Source: an uncultured Collinsella sp. (GTDB taxonomy: Bacteria; Actinomycetota; Coriobacteriia; Coriobacteriales; Coriobacteriaceae). Taken from it: a DNA stretch of 9,290 nt. Position numbers and translations under genes: made by a program. Location of the stretch: NCBI GenBank assembly GCA_902494375.1, contig CABUTL010000031.1, forward strand, positions 1 to 9,290, read 5' to 3'. How positions within the stretch are numbered: position 1 is the stretch's first letter; each line of letters starts with the position of its first letter. Under the pieces are notes generated by a model that did no database searches, had not been told where the DNA came from, and saw only the letters and a list, made by a program, of their open reading frames with translations. This document shows, piece after piece, positions 1-6,686 of this stretch.

Positions 1-53
1 AAGCCGGTGCGGATTTGCGAAGCAAATACGCGGATGTCCCGTTGCCCGCTCCA
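1..53. repeat. 53-bp direct repeat, copy 1, hairpin-bearing
   Basis: This segment matches positions 132-184 at 50 of 53 bases. It contains a perfect hairpin, ATTTGC (13-18), loop GAA (19-21), GCAAAT (22-27). A second nested structure runs past the repeat: GTCCC (36-40) can pair with GGGAC (72-76), enclosing CCCGC (45-49) paired with GCGGG (60-64). The copy starts at the window edge, so its true left end is unknown. It looks like an intergenic repeat element. A reading frame is open from base 1 to a stop near 130, but it has no recognisable protein features and I do not call it coding. Confidence 0.75.
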
Positions 54-131
54 TCGAGTGCGGGAGACATGGGGACGGCCAATTCAACAAAGTCTTCCCC
101 CGCGGCTTCGTGAGGCTGAGGGGCTCGCCTG

Positions 132-184
132 AAGCCGGTGCGGATTTGCGAAGCAAATGCGCAGATGTCCCGTTGCTCGCTCCA
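132..184. repeat. 53-bp direct repeat, copy 2, upstream of purB
   Basis: This is the second copy of the repeat at 1-53, offset by 131 bp, with three substitutions. The inner hairpin with the GAA loop is intact (144-158). The partner strands that close the outer nested structure in copy 1 are missing here, so this copy looks shorter or truncated. Its first bases overlap another inverted repeat: GGCTTC (104-109) pairs with GAAGCC (131-136), and AGGC (113-116) with GCCT (127-130) inside it. The repeat ends about 50 bp before the putative purB promoter. The spacer at 54-131 holds no gene. Confidence 0.75.
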
Positions 185-236
185 ATTCCAAAATGTTAGG
201 TTAATGCCTGCTGCCCATACTTGCACCTGCGCACGG

Positions 237-242
237 TACAAT
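237..242 (+). promoter_or_regulatory. possible -10 box of purB
   Basis: TACAAT lies 44 bp upstream of the purB start codon. The same hexamer in a similar GG-TACAAT setting precedes the tRNA-Lys gene in this window. No good -35 hexamer lies 16-18 bp upstream, and TTGCAC at 221-226 is too close, so the call rests on the -10 alone. A start near 249 would give a leader of about 38 nt, too short for a purine riboswitch. Confidence 0.35.
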
Positions 243-286
243 GGTTGGGTTACGACCAACGTGCCAATAACCAAAAAGGAGCCGCT

Positions 287-1633
287 ATGATCGATCGCTA
301 TACCCGCCCGGAGATGGGACACATCTTCTCCCTCGAGAACAAGTACGCCATTTGGCAGGAAATCGAGGTTCTGGCCTGCGAGGCCCAGGCGGAGCTCGGC
401 AAGATCGGTATTTCCAAAGACGAGGCCCAGTGGATCCGCGACCATGCCAACTTTGAGAAGGCGAAGGTCGATGAGATCGAGGAAGTCACGCGCCACGACG
501 TCATTGCCTTCCTGACCAACATGAAGGAATACATCGATGCCGATGTTCCCGAGGGCGACCCCAAGCCCAGCCGCTGGGTTCACTATGGCATGACCAGCTC
601 GGATCTGGGCGACACGGCCCTGTGCTACCAGCTCACCCAGGCCTGCGACCTGATCATCGAGGACGTTAAGAAGCTCGGCGAGATTTGCAAGCGTCGCGCC
701 TTTGAGGAGCGCAACACGCTCTGTGCCGGCCGCACTCATGGCATCCACGCCGAGCCGATGACCTTCGGCATGAAGTTTGGCTCTTGGGCCTGGGAGCTCA
801 AGCGCGATCTGGATCGTCTTGAGGACGCCCGCAAGAATGTTGCCTTCGGTGCTATCTCGGGCGCTGTCGGCACGTACAGCTCCATCGAGCCGTTCGTCGA
901 GGAGTACGTCTGCGAGCACCTGGGCCTGGTCCACGATCCTCTGTCCACGCAGGTCATCAGCCGCGATCACCATGCCTACCTTGCCGGCGTGCTTGCCACT
1001 ACAGCGGCCACCTGTGAGCGCATCGCTACCGAGGTTCGCAATCTACAGAAGACTGATACGCTCGAGGCCGAGGAGCCGTTCCGTAAGGGCCAAAAGGGCA
1101 GCTCAGCCATGCCGCACAAGCGCAACCCCATCACCATGGAGAAAGTCTGCGGTCTGTCGCGCGTCGTGAAGTCCAACGCCCAGGTTGCCTTCGATAACGT
1201 CGCCCTGTGGCACGAGCGTGACATTTCGCACTCCTCTGCCGAGCGCGTCGCCCAGGCCGATAGCTTCATCGCCCTCGACCACATGTTCCAGTGCCTCATC
1301 CGCGTTATCGACGGCCTGCAGCTGTATCCCGCCCGCATGATGGCCAACCTCAATAAGACCCGCGGCCTCATCTTCTCTTCCAAGGTACTGCTCGCCCTCG
1401 TCGACACGGGCATCACCCGCGAGGACGCGTACGCCATTGTGCAGGAGAACGCTATGGCAACCTGGCACGAGGTACAGGATTGTGTCTCCGGCCCCACCTT
1501 TAAGGAGCGTCTCGAGGCCGACCCGCGCTGCACCGTCAGTCAGGAGAAGCTCGACGAGATCTTTGATCCGTGGGACTTCCTCACCCGTATCGACACGGTC
1601 TTTGATCGTCTGGAGCAGCTGAGCTTCGAGTAG
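287..1633 (+). CDS. purB: adenylosuccinate lyase PurB
   Basis: The product (448 aa) is a cytoplasmic fumarase/aspartase-superfamily lyase. It acts twice in purine synthesis, releasing fumarate from SAICAR to give AICAR and from adenylosuccinate to give AMP. Visible family motifs are TRHDV (68-72), GMTSSDLGDT (101-110), and AGRTHGIHAEP (147-157), in which His151 is the expected general acid. The flexible signature loop SSAMPHKRNP (272-281) contains the catalytic serine, Ser273. Length is normal for bacterial PurB. The ATG at 287 is chosen because AAGGAG (276-281) sits 5 nt upstream and the protein then begins MIDRYTRPEM, typical of the family; the longer frame from a TTG at 221 would run through the promoter region. 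The gene is monocistronic by context, with a hairpin after its stop. purC, the preceding pathway enzyme, lies about 4.1 kb downstream. Confidence 0.97.
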   Translation: MIDRYTRPEMGHIFSLENKYAIWQEIEVLACEAQAELGKIGISKDEAQWIRDHANFEKAKVDEIEEVTRHDVIAFLTNMKEYIDADVPEGDPKPSRWVHYGMTSSDLGDTALCYQLTQACDLIIEDVKKLGEICKRRAFEERNTLCAGRTHGIHAEPMTFGMKFGSWAWELKRDLDRLEDARKNVAFGAISGAVGTYSSIEPFVEEYVCEHLGLVHDPLSTQVISRDHHAYLAGVLATTAATCERIATEVRNLQKTDTLEAEEPFRKGQKGSSAMPHKRNPITMEKVCGLSRVVKSNAQVAFDNVALWHERDISHSSAERVAQADSFIALDHMFQCLIRVIDGLQLYPARMMANLNKTRGLIFSSKVLLALVDTGITREDAYAIVQENAMATWHEVQDCVSGPTFKERLEADPRCTVSQEKLDEIFDPWDFLTRIDTVFDRLEQLSFE

Positions 1634-1659
1634 GTTCGGGCATAACGTTAGCTTTTTAG

Positions 1660-1697
1660 GGCGCTTTGCTGGTAATGTGTGTTGCCGGCAAAGCGCC
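1660..1697 (+). terminator. long hairpin after purB, terminator-like
   Basis: GGCGCTTTGC (1660-1669) pairs perfectly with GCAAAGCGCC (1688-1697). The stem extends to 13 bp by including TGG/CCG with one G-U pair, leaving a 12-nt loop. It begins 26 nt after the purB stop. A run of five T lies on the 5' side of the stem (1653-1657), but no clear T tract follows it, so it is a weak intrinsic terminator or a 3'-end stabilising structure. Confidence 0.55.
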
Positions 1698-1700
1698 TCG

Positions 1701-1727
1701 TTGCATTTAGGGAAAGACGGGGATAAT
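1701..1727 (+). promoter_or_regulatory. possible promoter of the TSCPD-lipoprotein unit
   Basis: TTGCAT (1701-1706) and GATAAT (1722-1727) are separated by 15 bp, slightly short of the usual 16-18. They start just after the purB hairpin and end 34 bp before the ATG of the next gene, a sensible position. The -35 hexamer TTGCAT also occurs in the candidate promoter at 7266. Confidence 0.4.
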
Positions 1728-1761
1728 AGTCGTCTCGAATAACATTCTGAGAGGGGATCGC

Positions 1762-2025
1762 ATGATTTCGTTTGATTACAAGCCTCAGGGCGTGTGTGCT
1801 CGCAATATTCACCTTGATCTTTCCGATGACGGCAACAAGGTGATGGGCGTTGAGTTTACCGGCGGCTGCGACGGCAATCTCAAGGCTATCTCCAAGCTGG
1901 TCGAGGGCGCTCCTGCCGATCGCGTAATCGAGGTTCTCGCCGGTAATACCTGCGGTATGAAAAAGACCTCCTGCGCCGACCAGCTTACACGCGCTATCGA
2001 GGCCGCTCGCACCGAGATCGCCTAA
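1762..2025 (+). CDS. TSCPD domain-containing protein, TIGR03905-like
   Basis: This 87-aa cytoplasmic protein matches from memory the small stand-alone TSCPD-domain family (TIGR03905), whose function is not established. Homologous TSCPD segments occur at the C-terminus of some B12-dependent ribonucleotide reductases. The sequence shows the family pattern: a Y-K-x-x-G-V-C start (Cys12), GGCDGN (34-39, Cys36), and CGMKKTSCADQL (64-75) with Cys64 and Cys71. The usual Pro of TSCPD is Ala here. The four conserved-type cysteines could bind a metal or be redox-active; that is inference. GAGGGG (1751-1756) lies 5 nt before the ATG. The stop codon overlaps the next start as TAATG, so the two genes are probably translationally coupled. 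Confidence 0.85.
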   Translation: MISFDYKPQGVCARNIHLDLSDDGNKVMGVEFTGGCDGNLKAISKLVEGAPADRVIEVLAGNTCGMKKTSCADQLTRAIEAARTEIA

Positions 2026-3236
2026 TGGGTATCGCCGATCACATCAAGAACGGAATATCGCGTCGCGGCTTTGTACTCGGTGGGGCTGCCGCGGGCGCTG
2101 CCACGGTGCTTGCCGGATGCTCGAAAAAAACGGGCACCAGCGATGATGTCGCCGGCGAGCCGCAGGTTATCAAGGATGATTCCAAAATCATCTCGATTAC
2201 GGATGAGTACGAGGCAGTCGACATCGATCTTGAGCCGGCGGCGTCATGGACGCTGCCTCTGGGTACGCTGCTGTACTACTGCGACGGCGATTACGCCGCG
2301 GCGATGATGGCGCCCGCATCGGCACTGCACGCCAACACACTCGGTGTGCTCAACCTGGGCGATGGCTCGCTTACCACATTAATCGAGGATCCTATCGAGG
2401 GCACGGGATATGCATTCTACGATGTCCGTGCCGGCGACAGCGTATTCGCGTGGGTTGAGATGAACTTTGCCAATTCATCGTGGAAGCTCTACGGTCAAAA
2501 TCTGTCGGGCGCTTCGCTCTCTGGCGACGTGGTTGAGCTCGATCGAGGTGGCAAGGACTATGATCCGCCGCTGTTTACGGCGTTCGGGTCATCAGTCATC
2601 TGGTATAAAATGCCCTCGGCAGGTGGCAATAAAACGAGTAGCGATTCGTTTTGCTATCGTCGCTCGCTTGATGAATCCAAGGCCGAGGTAATTTGGAAAT
2701 CGACGGGCCGCTTTGCATCGGCCCCGCGCGCGAGCGACGGCATTTTGACCATCTCGCCGCGTGTCCGCAACGACGAGGGCGTCTACTACGGCATAACGGC
2801 AATCGATCTGACCGACGGCAACAACACCAAACGTGCCCAGCTAGTCCTTCCCTCGTCAGTCTCGCCTTTCGAGGCCGTATATATGGGCGATACCTTCGTG
2901 TTTTCTATCGAGGCGGCCTATAGTGGCGTGGGCAGCCTGGGCAATATGGGCACGTATATCGGTAATGAGGGAGGGCCGTACCTCTTCCTGTCCCGCGAGC
3001 CGCTCGCATGTGCGGCTGGCAAGAAGAATAAATACCTTGTTAAGGTACAGGCGTCGCATTTCCTGATCGACACCTCTGCCAAGACCTATGGCTCGCTGCT
3101 GTCGCCCGACCGCGCTTTGGAGTATGGCGATTATCCAGCTACGGCGGGAAAATCGGACTCATTCCTTACGTACGCCACGGTGCGCAACAGCCAGGGTATA
3201 CCAGAGACAGTCACTGCACGCCTATTCTCTCTTTAA
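2025..3236 (+). CDS. Tat-exported lipoprotein of unknown function
   Basis: The 403-aa protein starts with a twin-arginine signal, SRRGF (12-16), followed by an Ala/Gly-rich hydrophobic stretch and the lipobox LAGC (29-32). It should therefore be exported folded through Tat and lipid-anchored at Cys32. Residues 33-60 are a polar, probably flexible linker. The rest has alternating beta-type strands with repeated aromatic and glycine turns and no recognisable catalytic motif. This suggests a beta-propeller-like or other all-beta extracytoplasmic domain, but I do not recognise the family. The ATG overlaps the TSCPD gene's stop by 1 nt and has no strong ribosome site of its own, consistent with coupling. 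It ends 153 bp before the response regulator, with a large hairpin between. A role as an envelope binding protein is possible but unproven. Confidence 0.85.
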   Translation: MGIADHIKNGISRRGFVLGGAAAGAATVLAGCSKKTGTSDDVAGEPQVIKDDSKIISITDEYEAVDIDLEPAASWTLPLGTLLYYCDGDYAAAMMAPASALHANTLGVLNLGDGSLTTLIEDPIEGTGYAFYDVRAGDSVFAWVEMNFANSSWKLYGQNLSGASLSGDVVELDRGGKDYDPPLFTAFGSSVIWYKMPSAGGNKTSSDSFCYRRSLDESKAEVIWKSTGRFASAPRASDGILTISPRVRNDEGVYYGITAIDLTDGNNTKRAQLVLPSSVSPFEAVYMGDTFVFSIEAAYSGVGSLGNMGTYIGNEGGPYLFLSREPLACAAGKKNKYLVKVQASHFLIDTSAKTYGSLLSPDRALEYGDYPATAGKSDSFLTYATVRNSQGIPETVTARLFSL

Positions 3237-3295
3237 GCTTAGAGGGGTTAAAAAGGCGCCAACAGGGGAATAAACGCGTTGTAATTGTGAGTACC

Positions 3296-3334
3296 GCCCG
3301 CCGAGCTGCCGCGTCATAGCGGCATCTGGCGGGC
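3296..3334 (+). terminator. two-stage GC-rich hairpin between lipoprotein and regulator genes
   Basis: GCCCGCC (3296-3302) pairs with GGCGGGC (3328-3334). Inside, TGCCGC (3307-3312) pairs with GCGGCA (3319-3324) around the loop GTCATA, with a small internal loop between the two stems. No T tract follows, so an intrinsic terminator is uncertain. It starts 60 nt after the lipoprotein stop and ends 11 bp before a possible -10 box, so it could equally act at the regulator's promoter. The rest of 3237-3389 shows nothing else I can support. Confidence 0.5.
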
Positions 3335-3344
3335 TCAGGTGCGT

Positions 3345-3350
3345 TAAAAT
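3345..3350 (+). promoter_or_regulatory. possible -10 box of the two-component genes
   Basis: TAAAAT lies 40 bp upstream of the response regulator ATG. No convincing -35 hexamer lies 16-18 bp upstream, because that stretch is the 3' arm of the hairpin at 3296-3334. A promoter with a poor -35 often needs an activator, so autoregulation is possible, but this is inference. Confidence 0.3.
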
Positions 3351-3389
3351 GGGCTTGTTCTTAGCTAATTGAGACAGGGGGGCCGTGTT

Positions 3390-4112
3390 ATGGCTTCAGA
3401 TGCAAAAAAGATTCTGCTGGTCGAGGATGAGAAGGCAATCCGTGACGCCGTCGCTGCCTATCTCGAGCGCGAAGGCTACTGGGTTGTGGGCGTCGGCGAC
3501 GGCCAGTCCGCGATCGAGGAGTTCGAGAAGCATCAGTTCGACCTGGTCGTGCTCGACCTTATGCTCCCCAAGATCCCCGGCGAGCGCGTTTGCCGCACCA
3601 TTCGCGATACCTCGGATGTCCCCATCATCATGCTGACGGCTAAGGGCGAGATCGAGGACCGTATTATCGGTCTTGAGCTCGGCGCCGACGACTATCTGAT
3701 TAAGCCGTTCTCGCCGCGCGAGCTCGTCGCCCGCGTTCGCGCTCTGTTCCGCCGTGCCCATCAGGCCGACGAGCCCGCCGTCGAGGTACTCGACTTCGGC
3801 GATCTGGTCATCGATATCTCGGGCCACAAGATCTTGGTCGAGGGCAAGGAAGTCGATCTGACGGCTTCCGAGTTCAAGCTGCTCACCACGCTTGCCCGCC
3901 ATCCCGGCCGTGTGTATAACCGCATGGAGCTGGTCGAGAAAGTGCTCGGGTATGACTTTGAGGGCTATGAGCGCACCATCGATAGCCACGTGAAGAATCT
4001 TCGCGCCAAGCTGGGCGATGATCCCAAGAAGCCCAAGTGGCTCTACACCGTCCATGGTGTCGGCTATCGCTTCGAGGCTCCGGCCAAGACCGATAAGTCG
4101 GACGAGAAATAG
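3390..4112 (+). CDS. OmpR/PhoB-family response regulator
   Basis: This 240-aa cytoplasmic DNA-binding regulator should be phosphorylated by the histidine kinase encoded next. The N-terminal receiver domain (about 6-120) has the acidic pair Glu12-Asp13, phosphoacceptor Asp56 in VVLDLMLP, Thr83 in IIMLTAKGE and Lys105 in DDYLIKPFSPREL. The C-terminal winged-helix domain (about 135-230) has the family landmarks LTASEFKLL, IDSHVKNLRAKL and VHGVGYRFE. The ATG at 3390 is preferred because AGGGGGG (3376-3382) sits 7 nt upstream; a TTG at 3369 in the same frame would add seven residues lying over that ribosome site. The kinase starts 11 nt after the stop, so the two are co-transcribed. Target genes and signal cannot be read from the sequence; PhoP-like is the nearest description. 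Confidence 0.95.
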   Translation: MASDAKKILLVEDEKAIRDAVAAYLEREGYWVVGVGDGQSAIEEFEKHQFDLVVLDLMLPKIPGERVCRTIRDTSDVPIIMLTAKGEIEDRIIGLELGADDYLIKPFSPRELVARVRALFRRAHQADEPAVEVLDFGDLVIDISGHKILVEGKEVDLTASEFKLLTTLARHPGRVYNRMELVEKVLGYDFEGYERTIDSHVKNLRAKLGDDPKKPKWLYTVHGVGYRFEAPAKTDKSDEK

Positions 4113-4123
4113 GGAAATCACAT

Positions 4124-5689
4124 ATGACACCTGCGCGCTTTGAAATCGGACAAAAGCACAAGCAGGAGAGCGAGGCGGGTTCCAAGGCTAGTTGGAACAC
4201 GCCTCGTTCCGATTCACGGCCAACGATGAGCTATCCCTCGCGCATGGCACTTGCTTTTGCTCTGACATCGCTCATGACAGTATTGGTGCTGGTGGGCGTT
4301 GTCTCTGTTGTGTGGGGCACAGTCTTTTCGGATTACACACGCTCCAATATCGTCGAAATCGCAAATTCCGCTGCCGAGAAGTTGGCGACCTCATATGAGG
4401 AAAACGGCTCTTGGACCGCGGGAGAACTGCGCACGGTCGCAACGTCGAGTTTGGTTTCCGACGATCTGGGCATGCAGGTCGTCAATAAAAAGGGCGTGAT
4501 CGTTTATGACGATTCCTGGCCCTCGGCAAGCGCCACCGCCGATGTACGCGAAAACCAGGCTCCGACCGACGACACGAGCGGCAAGAGGGCATCGCATAGC
4601 CCGGTCTCGTCTGCTCCAACCGACTCCGATAGCGTTGCTAACGTCGAGATTGTAACGTCTTCCGGCGAGCATGTCGGACAGGTAAAGCTGTGGGCCATCG
4701 GCTCCGACGCTCTGCTCACCAAGGCGGACTCTGCGTTTAGGGAGAAGACCTTTAACGCCATGGCCCTCGCCGCGGTTGTTGCAATTTGCATTTCGGTCGT
4801 TATCGGATCGCTCGTGTCGCGCATGCTCACCAAGCCGATTCATCGCATCACCAGTACCGCAAAGCAAATCCGTGACGGCGACCTGTCGGCTCGCACGGGA
4901 CTGCGCGGTGATGACGAGATCGATCAGCTGGGTGAGACCTTCGATGAGATGGCCACTTCGCTCGAGAAGGATATGAAACACGAGAAGCGCCTGACCTCAG
5001 ACGTTGCGCACGAGCTTCGCACGCCGCTTATGGCCATGCTCGCAACGGTCGAGGCCATGCAAGACGGCGTGTACCCCACCGACGACGAGCACCTGGAGAC
5101 GGTCGCTTCCGAGACGCGTCGCCTGGCTCGTCTGGTGCAGCAGATGCTCGACCTGTCGCGCATGGAAAACAGCACGGCTCCGCTCAACCTTGAGCCAGTG
5201 GACATGGTTCCTTTCGTGCGTTCCATCGTCAATGCCCAGGAGCGCCTGTTTGTCGACCGCGATCTGCGCCTGCGTTTTGCGGACGAGACCCAGGGTCACG
5301 ACGATGTCGTCGAGGCCGATCCCGACATGATCACGCAATGTGTTATCAACCTCATGAGCAACGCCATGCGCTACACCCCCGAGGGCGGTTGGGTCGTGGT
5401 GTCGGTGCTCAGTGACCGCAAGCACGTCAGCATTGCCGTTTCTGATACCGGCATCGGTATTGCCAAGGACGATCTGTCGCGCATCTTCGGGCGGTTTTGG
5501 CGCGCCGATGCCAGCCGCGCCCGCGAAGCTGGCGGCCTGGGCGTTGGCCTCGCCGTGACCAAGCAGATCGTCGAGCGTCACCATGGCTACATATCCGTGG
5601 AGTCGGAGCTTGGAAAGGGTACGACTTTTACAATTCATCTGCCCCGCGAGCACACGGCAGACGCGGCATCTACTACAATGGAGCACTAG
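4124..5689 (+). CDS. membrane sensor histidine kinase
   Basis: The 521-aa kinase is the likely partner of the upstream response regulator. A polar cytoplasmic N-terminus (1-40) precedes membrane helix 1 (about 42-65), then an extracytoplasmic sensor region (about 67-208), helix 2 (about 211-232) and a HAMP domain (about 233-285). The dimerisation domain carries phosphoacceptor His296 in DVAHELRTPL. The ATPase domain (about 395-508) has the N box around Asn409/Asn413 (NLMSNAMRYTPEGG), the G1 box DTGIGI (441-446), the F box IFGRFWRAD and the G2 box GGLGVGL (470-476), so all catalytic boxes are intact. The sensor has strand-like flanks resembling an extracellular PAS-type fold, interrupted by a Ser/Thr/Asp-rich stretch (about 133-171). 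The ATG at 4124 has AGGGA 8 nt upstream; Met35 is an alternative start but lacks a ribosome site. Confidence 0.95.
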   Translation: MTPARFEIGQKHKQESEAGSKASWNTPRSDSRPTMSYPSRMALAFALTSLMTVLVLVGVVSVVWGTVFSDYTRSNIVEIANSAAEKLATSYEENGSWTAGELRTVATSSLVSDDLGMQVVNKKGVIVYDDSWPSASATADVRENQAPTDDTSGKRASHSPVSSAPTDSDSVANVEIVTSSGEHVGQVKLWAIGSDALLTKADSAFREKTFNAMALAAVVAICISVVIGSLVSRMLTKPIHRITSTAKQIRDGDLSARTGLRGDDEIDQLGETFDEMATSLEKDMKHEKRLTSDVAHELRTPLMAMLATVEAMQDGVYPTDDEHLETVASETRRLARLVQQMLDLSRMENSTAPLNLEPVDMVPFVRSIVNAQERLFVDRDLRLRFADETQGHDDVVEADPDMITQCVINLMSNAMRYTPEGGWVVVSVLSDRKHVSIAVSDTGIGIAKDDLSRIFGRFWRADASRAREAGGLGVGLAVTKQIVERHHGYISVESELGKGTTFTIHLPREHTADAASTTMEH

Positions 5690-5747
5690 CTTTTCGCTAT
5701 TCGGTGAAGGAGGGGCCGCGTCCCTGCCGCTCCGAGTTTGCGAAAAC

Positions 5748-5772
5748 ATGCGGGAAAGAACCCGCATTTCTG
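5748..5772 (+). terminator. terminator-like hairpin between kinase gene and purC
   Basis: ATGCGGG (5748-5754) pairs with CCCGCAT (5761-5767) around the loop AAAGAA, followed by TTCTGT. The 7-bp stem and impure T tract make it a weak intrinsic terminator, placed to separate the two-component unit from purC. Its 3' end is 13 nt before the purC ribosome site, so attenuation of purC is a less likely alternative. TACAAT at 5674-5679, inside the end of the kinase gene, could be a -10 for purC but lacks a -35. Confidence 0.4.
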
Positions 5773-5798
5773 TCGTATTTAGGTAAGGAGTGACTCAC

Positions 5799-6686
5799 GT
5801 GACAACGATGGAGCGTCGTCCGGATTCCCGTGGCAAGGTTCGTGATATTTACGATGCCGGTGAAAACCTGCTGATGGTCGCCACCGACCGCATTTCTGCG
5901 TTCGACTTCATTCTTCCCGACGAGATTCCGTTTAAGGGAGAGGTACTCAATCGCATCTCGGCATTCTGGTTCGATAAGTTTGCCGACATCGTCCCCAACC
6001 ATCTCGTTTCCATCGACCCGGCGGATTTCCCCGAGGAGTTTGCTGAGTATCGTGACTACCTCGCTGGCCGCGCCATGCTGGTTAAGAAGGCCCAGACGAT
6101 TCCTATCGAGTGCATCGTCCGCGGCTATCTGACCGGTTCGGGCAAGAAGACCTACGACGAGAACGGCACCGTCTGCGGCATCCAGCTGCCTGAGGGCCTG
6201 ACCGAGGCTTCCAAGCTTCCTGAGCCGCTGTTCACGCCGTCCACGAAGGCCGAGATCGGTGACCACGACGAGAACATCTCGTTCGAGCGTTGCTGCGAGA
6301 TCGTGGGCGAGGACATCGCCACGCAGATTCGCGACCTTTCCCTCAAGATCTACAAGGCTGCCGCCGAGTACGCCGCGACCCGTGGCATCATCATTGCCGA
6401 CACCAAGTTCGAGTTTGGTGTTATTGATGGCAAGGTCACGCTGATCGACGAGTGCCTCACGCCCGACTCCAGCCGTTTCTGGCCTGCTGCCAGCTACGAG
6501 GAGGGCAAGATCCAGCCTAGCTACGACAAGCAATTCGTCCGCAATTGGCTCAAGGCCAACTGGGATATGACGGGGGAGACCCCGCACCTGCCCGCCGAGG
6601 TCATCGATGGCACGTCCGAGCGCTATCGCGAGGCCTTTCAGATCATCACGGGCTCCCAGTTCACAAGCATGAAGGAGAACGCATAA
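5799..6686 (+). CDS. purC: phosphoribosylaminoimidazole-succinocarboxamide synthase (SAICAR synthase) PurC
   Basis: This 295-aa cytoplasmic enzyme joins CAIR and aspartate with ATP to form SAICAR, the substrate of PurB. Both family signatures are present: IPIECIVRGYLTGS (101-114), and ADTKFEFG (200-207) with Asp201, Lys203 and Glu205. The nucleotide-binding start GKVRDIYD (12-19) and SAFDFILPDEIPFKG are also typical. At 295 aa it belongs to the longer form, closer in size to yeast Ade1 than to the roughly 240-aa enzymes of E. coli or Bacillus. The GTG at 5799 is chosen because AAGGAG (5785-5790) lies 8 nt upstream. An in-frame GTG at 5790 overlaps that ribosome site, and the ATG at 5808 is 17 nt away. 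The next gene begins immediately after the stop codon. Confidence 0.96.
   Translation: MTTMERRPDSRGKVRDIYDAGENLLMVATDRISAFDFILPDEIPFKGEVLNRISAFWFDKFADIVPNHLVSIDPADFPEEFAEYRDYLAGRAMLVKKAQTIPIECIVRGYLTGSGKKTYDENGTVCGIQLPEGLTEASKLPEPLFTPSTKAEIGDHDENISFERCCEIVGEDIATQIRDLSLKIYKAAAEYAATRGIIIADTKFEFGVIDGKVTLIDECLTPDSSRFWPAASYEEGKIQPSYDKQFVRNWLKANWDMTGETPHLPAEVIDGTSERYREAFQIITGSQFTSMKENA

Noticed and set aside
1..184. CRISPR array
   Set aside because: There are only two imperfect copies, the 78-bp spacer is too long and itself structured, and no cas gene is present.
221..286. N-terminal extension of PurB from the TTG at 221
   Set aside because: It would translate the putative -10 box and leader. 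The ATG at 287 has a good ribosome site and gives the normal family N-terminus.
243..286. Purine riboswitch in the purB leader
   Set aside because: The leader is about 40 nt, with only a weak GTTGG/CCAAC hairpin (244-248/256-260). That is too short and lacks the three-way junction of purine or PRPP riboswitches; the purC leader also shows none.
3396..4130. 244-codon minus-strand frame opposite the response regulator
   Set aside because: It is antisense to a gene with all family residues intact and has a composition typical of a shadow frame. The similar frame at 4997-5767 opposite the kinase is rejected for the same reason.
5790..5798. Upstream GTG start for PurC
   Set aside because: The codon shares its first base with the AAGGAG ribosome site, which is correctly spaced for the GTG at 5799.
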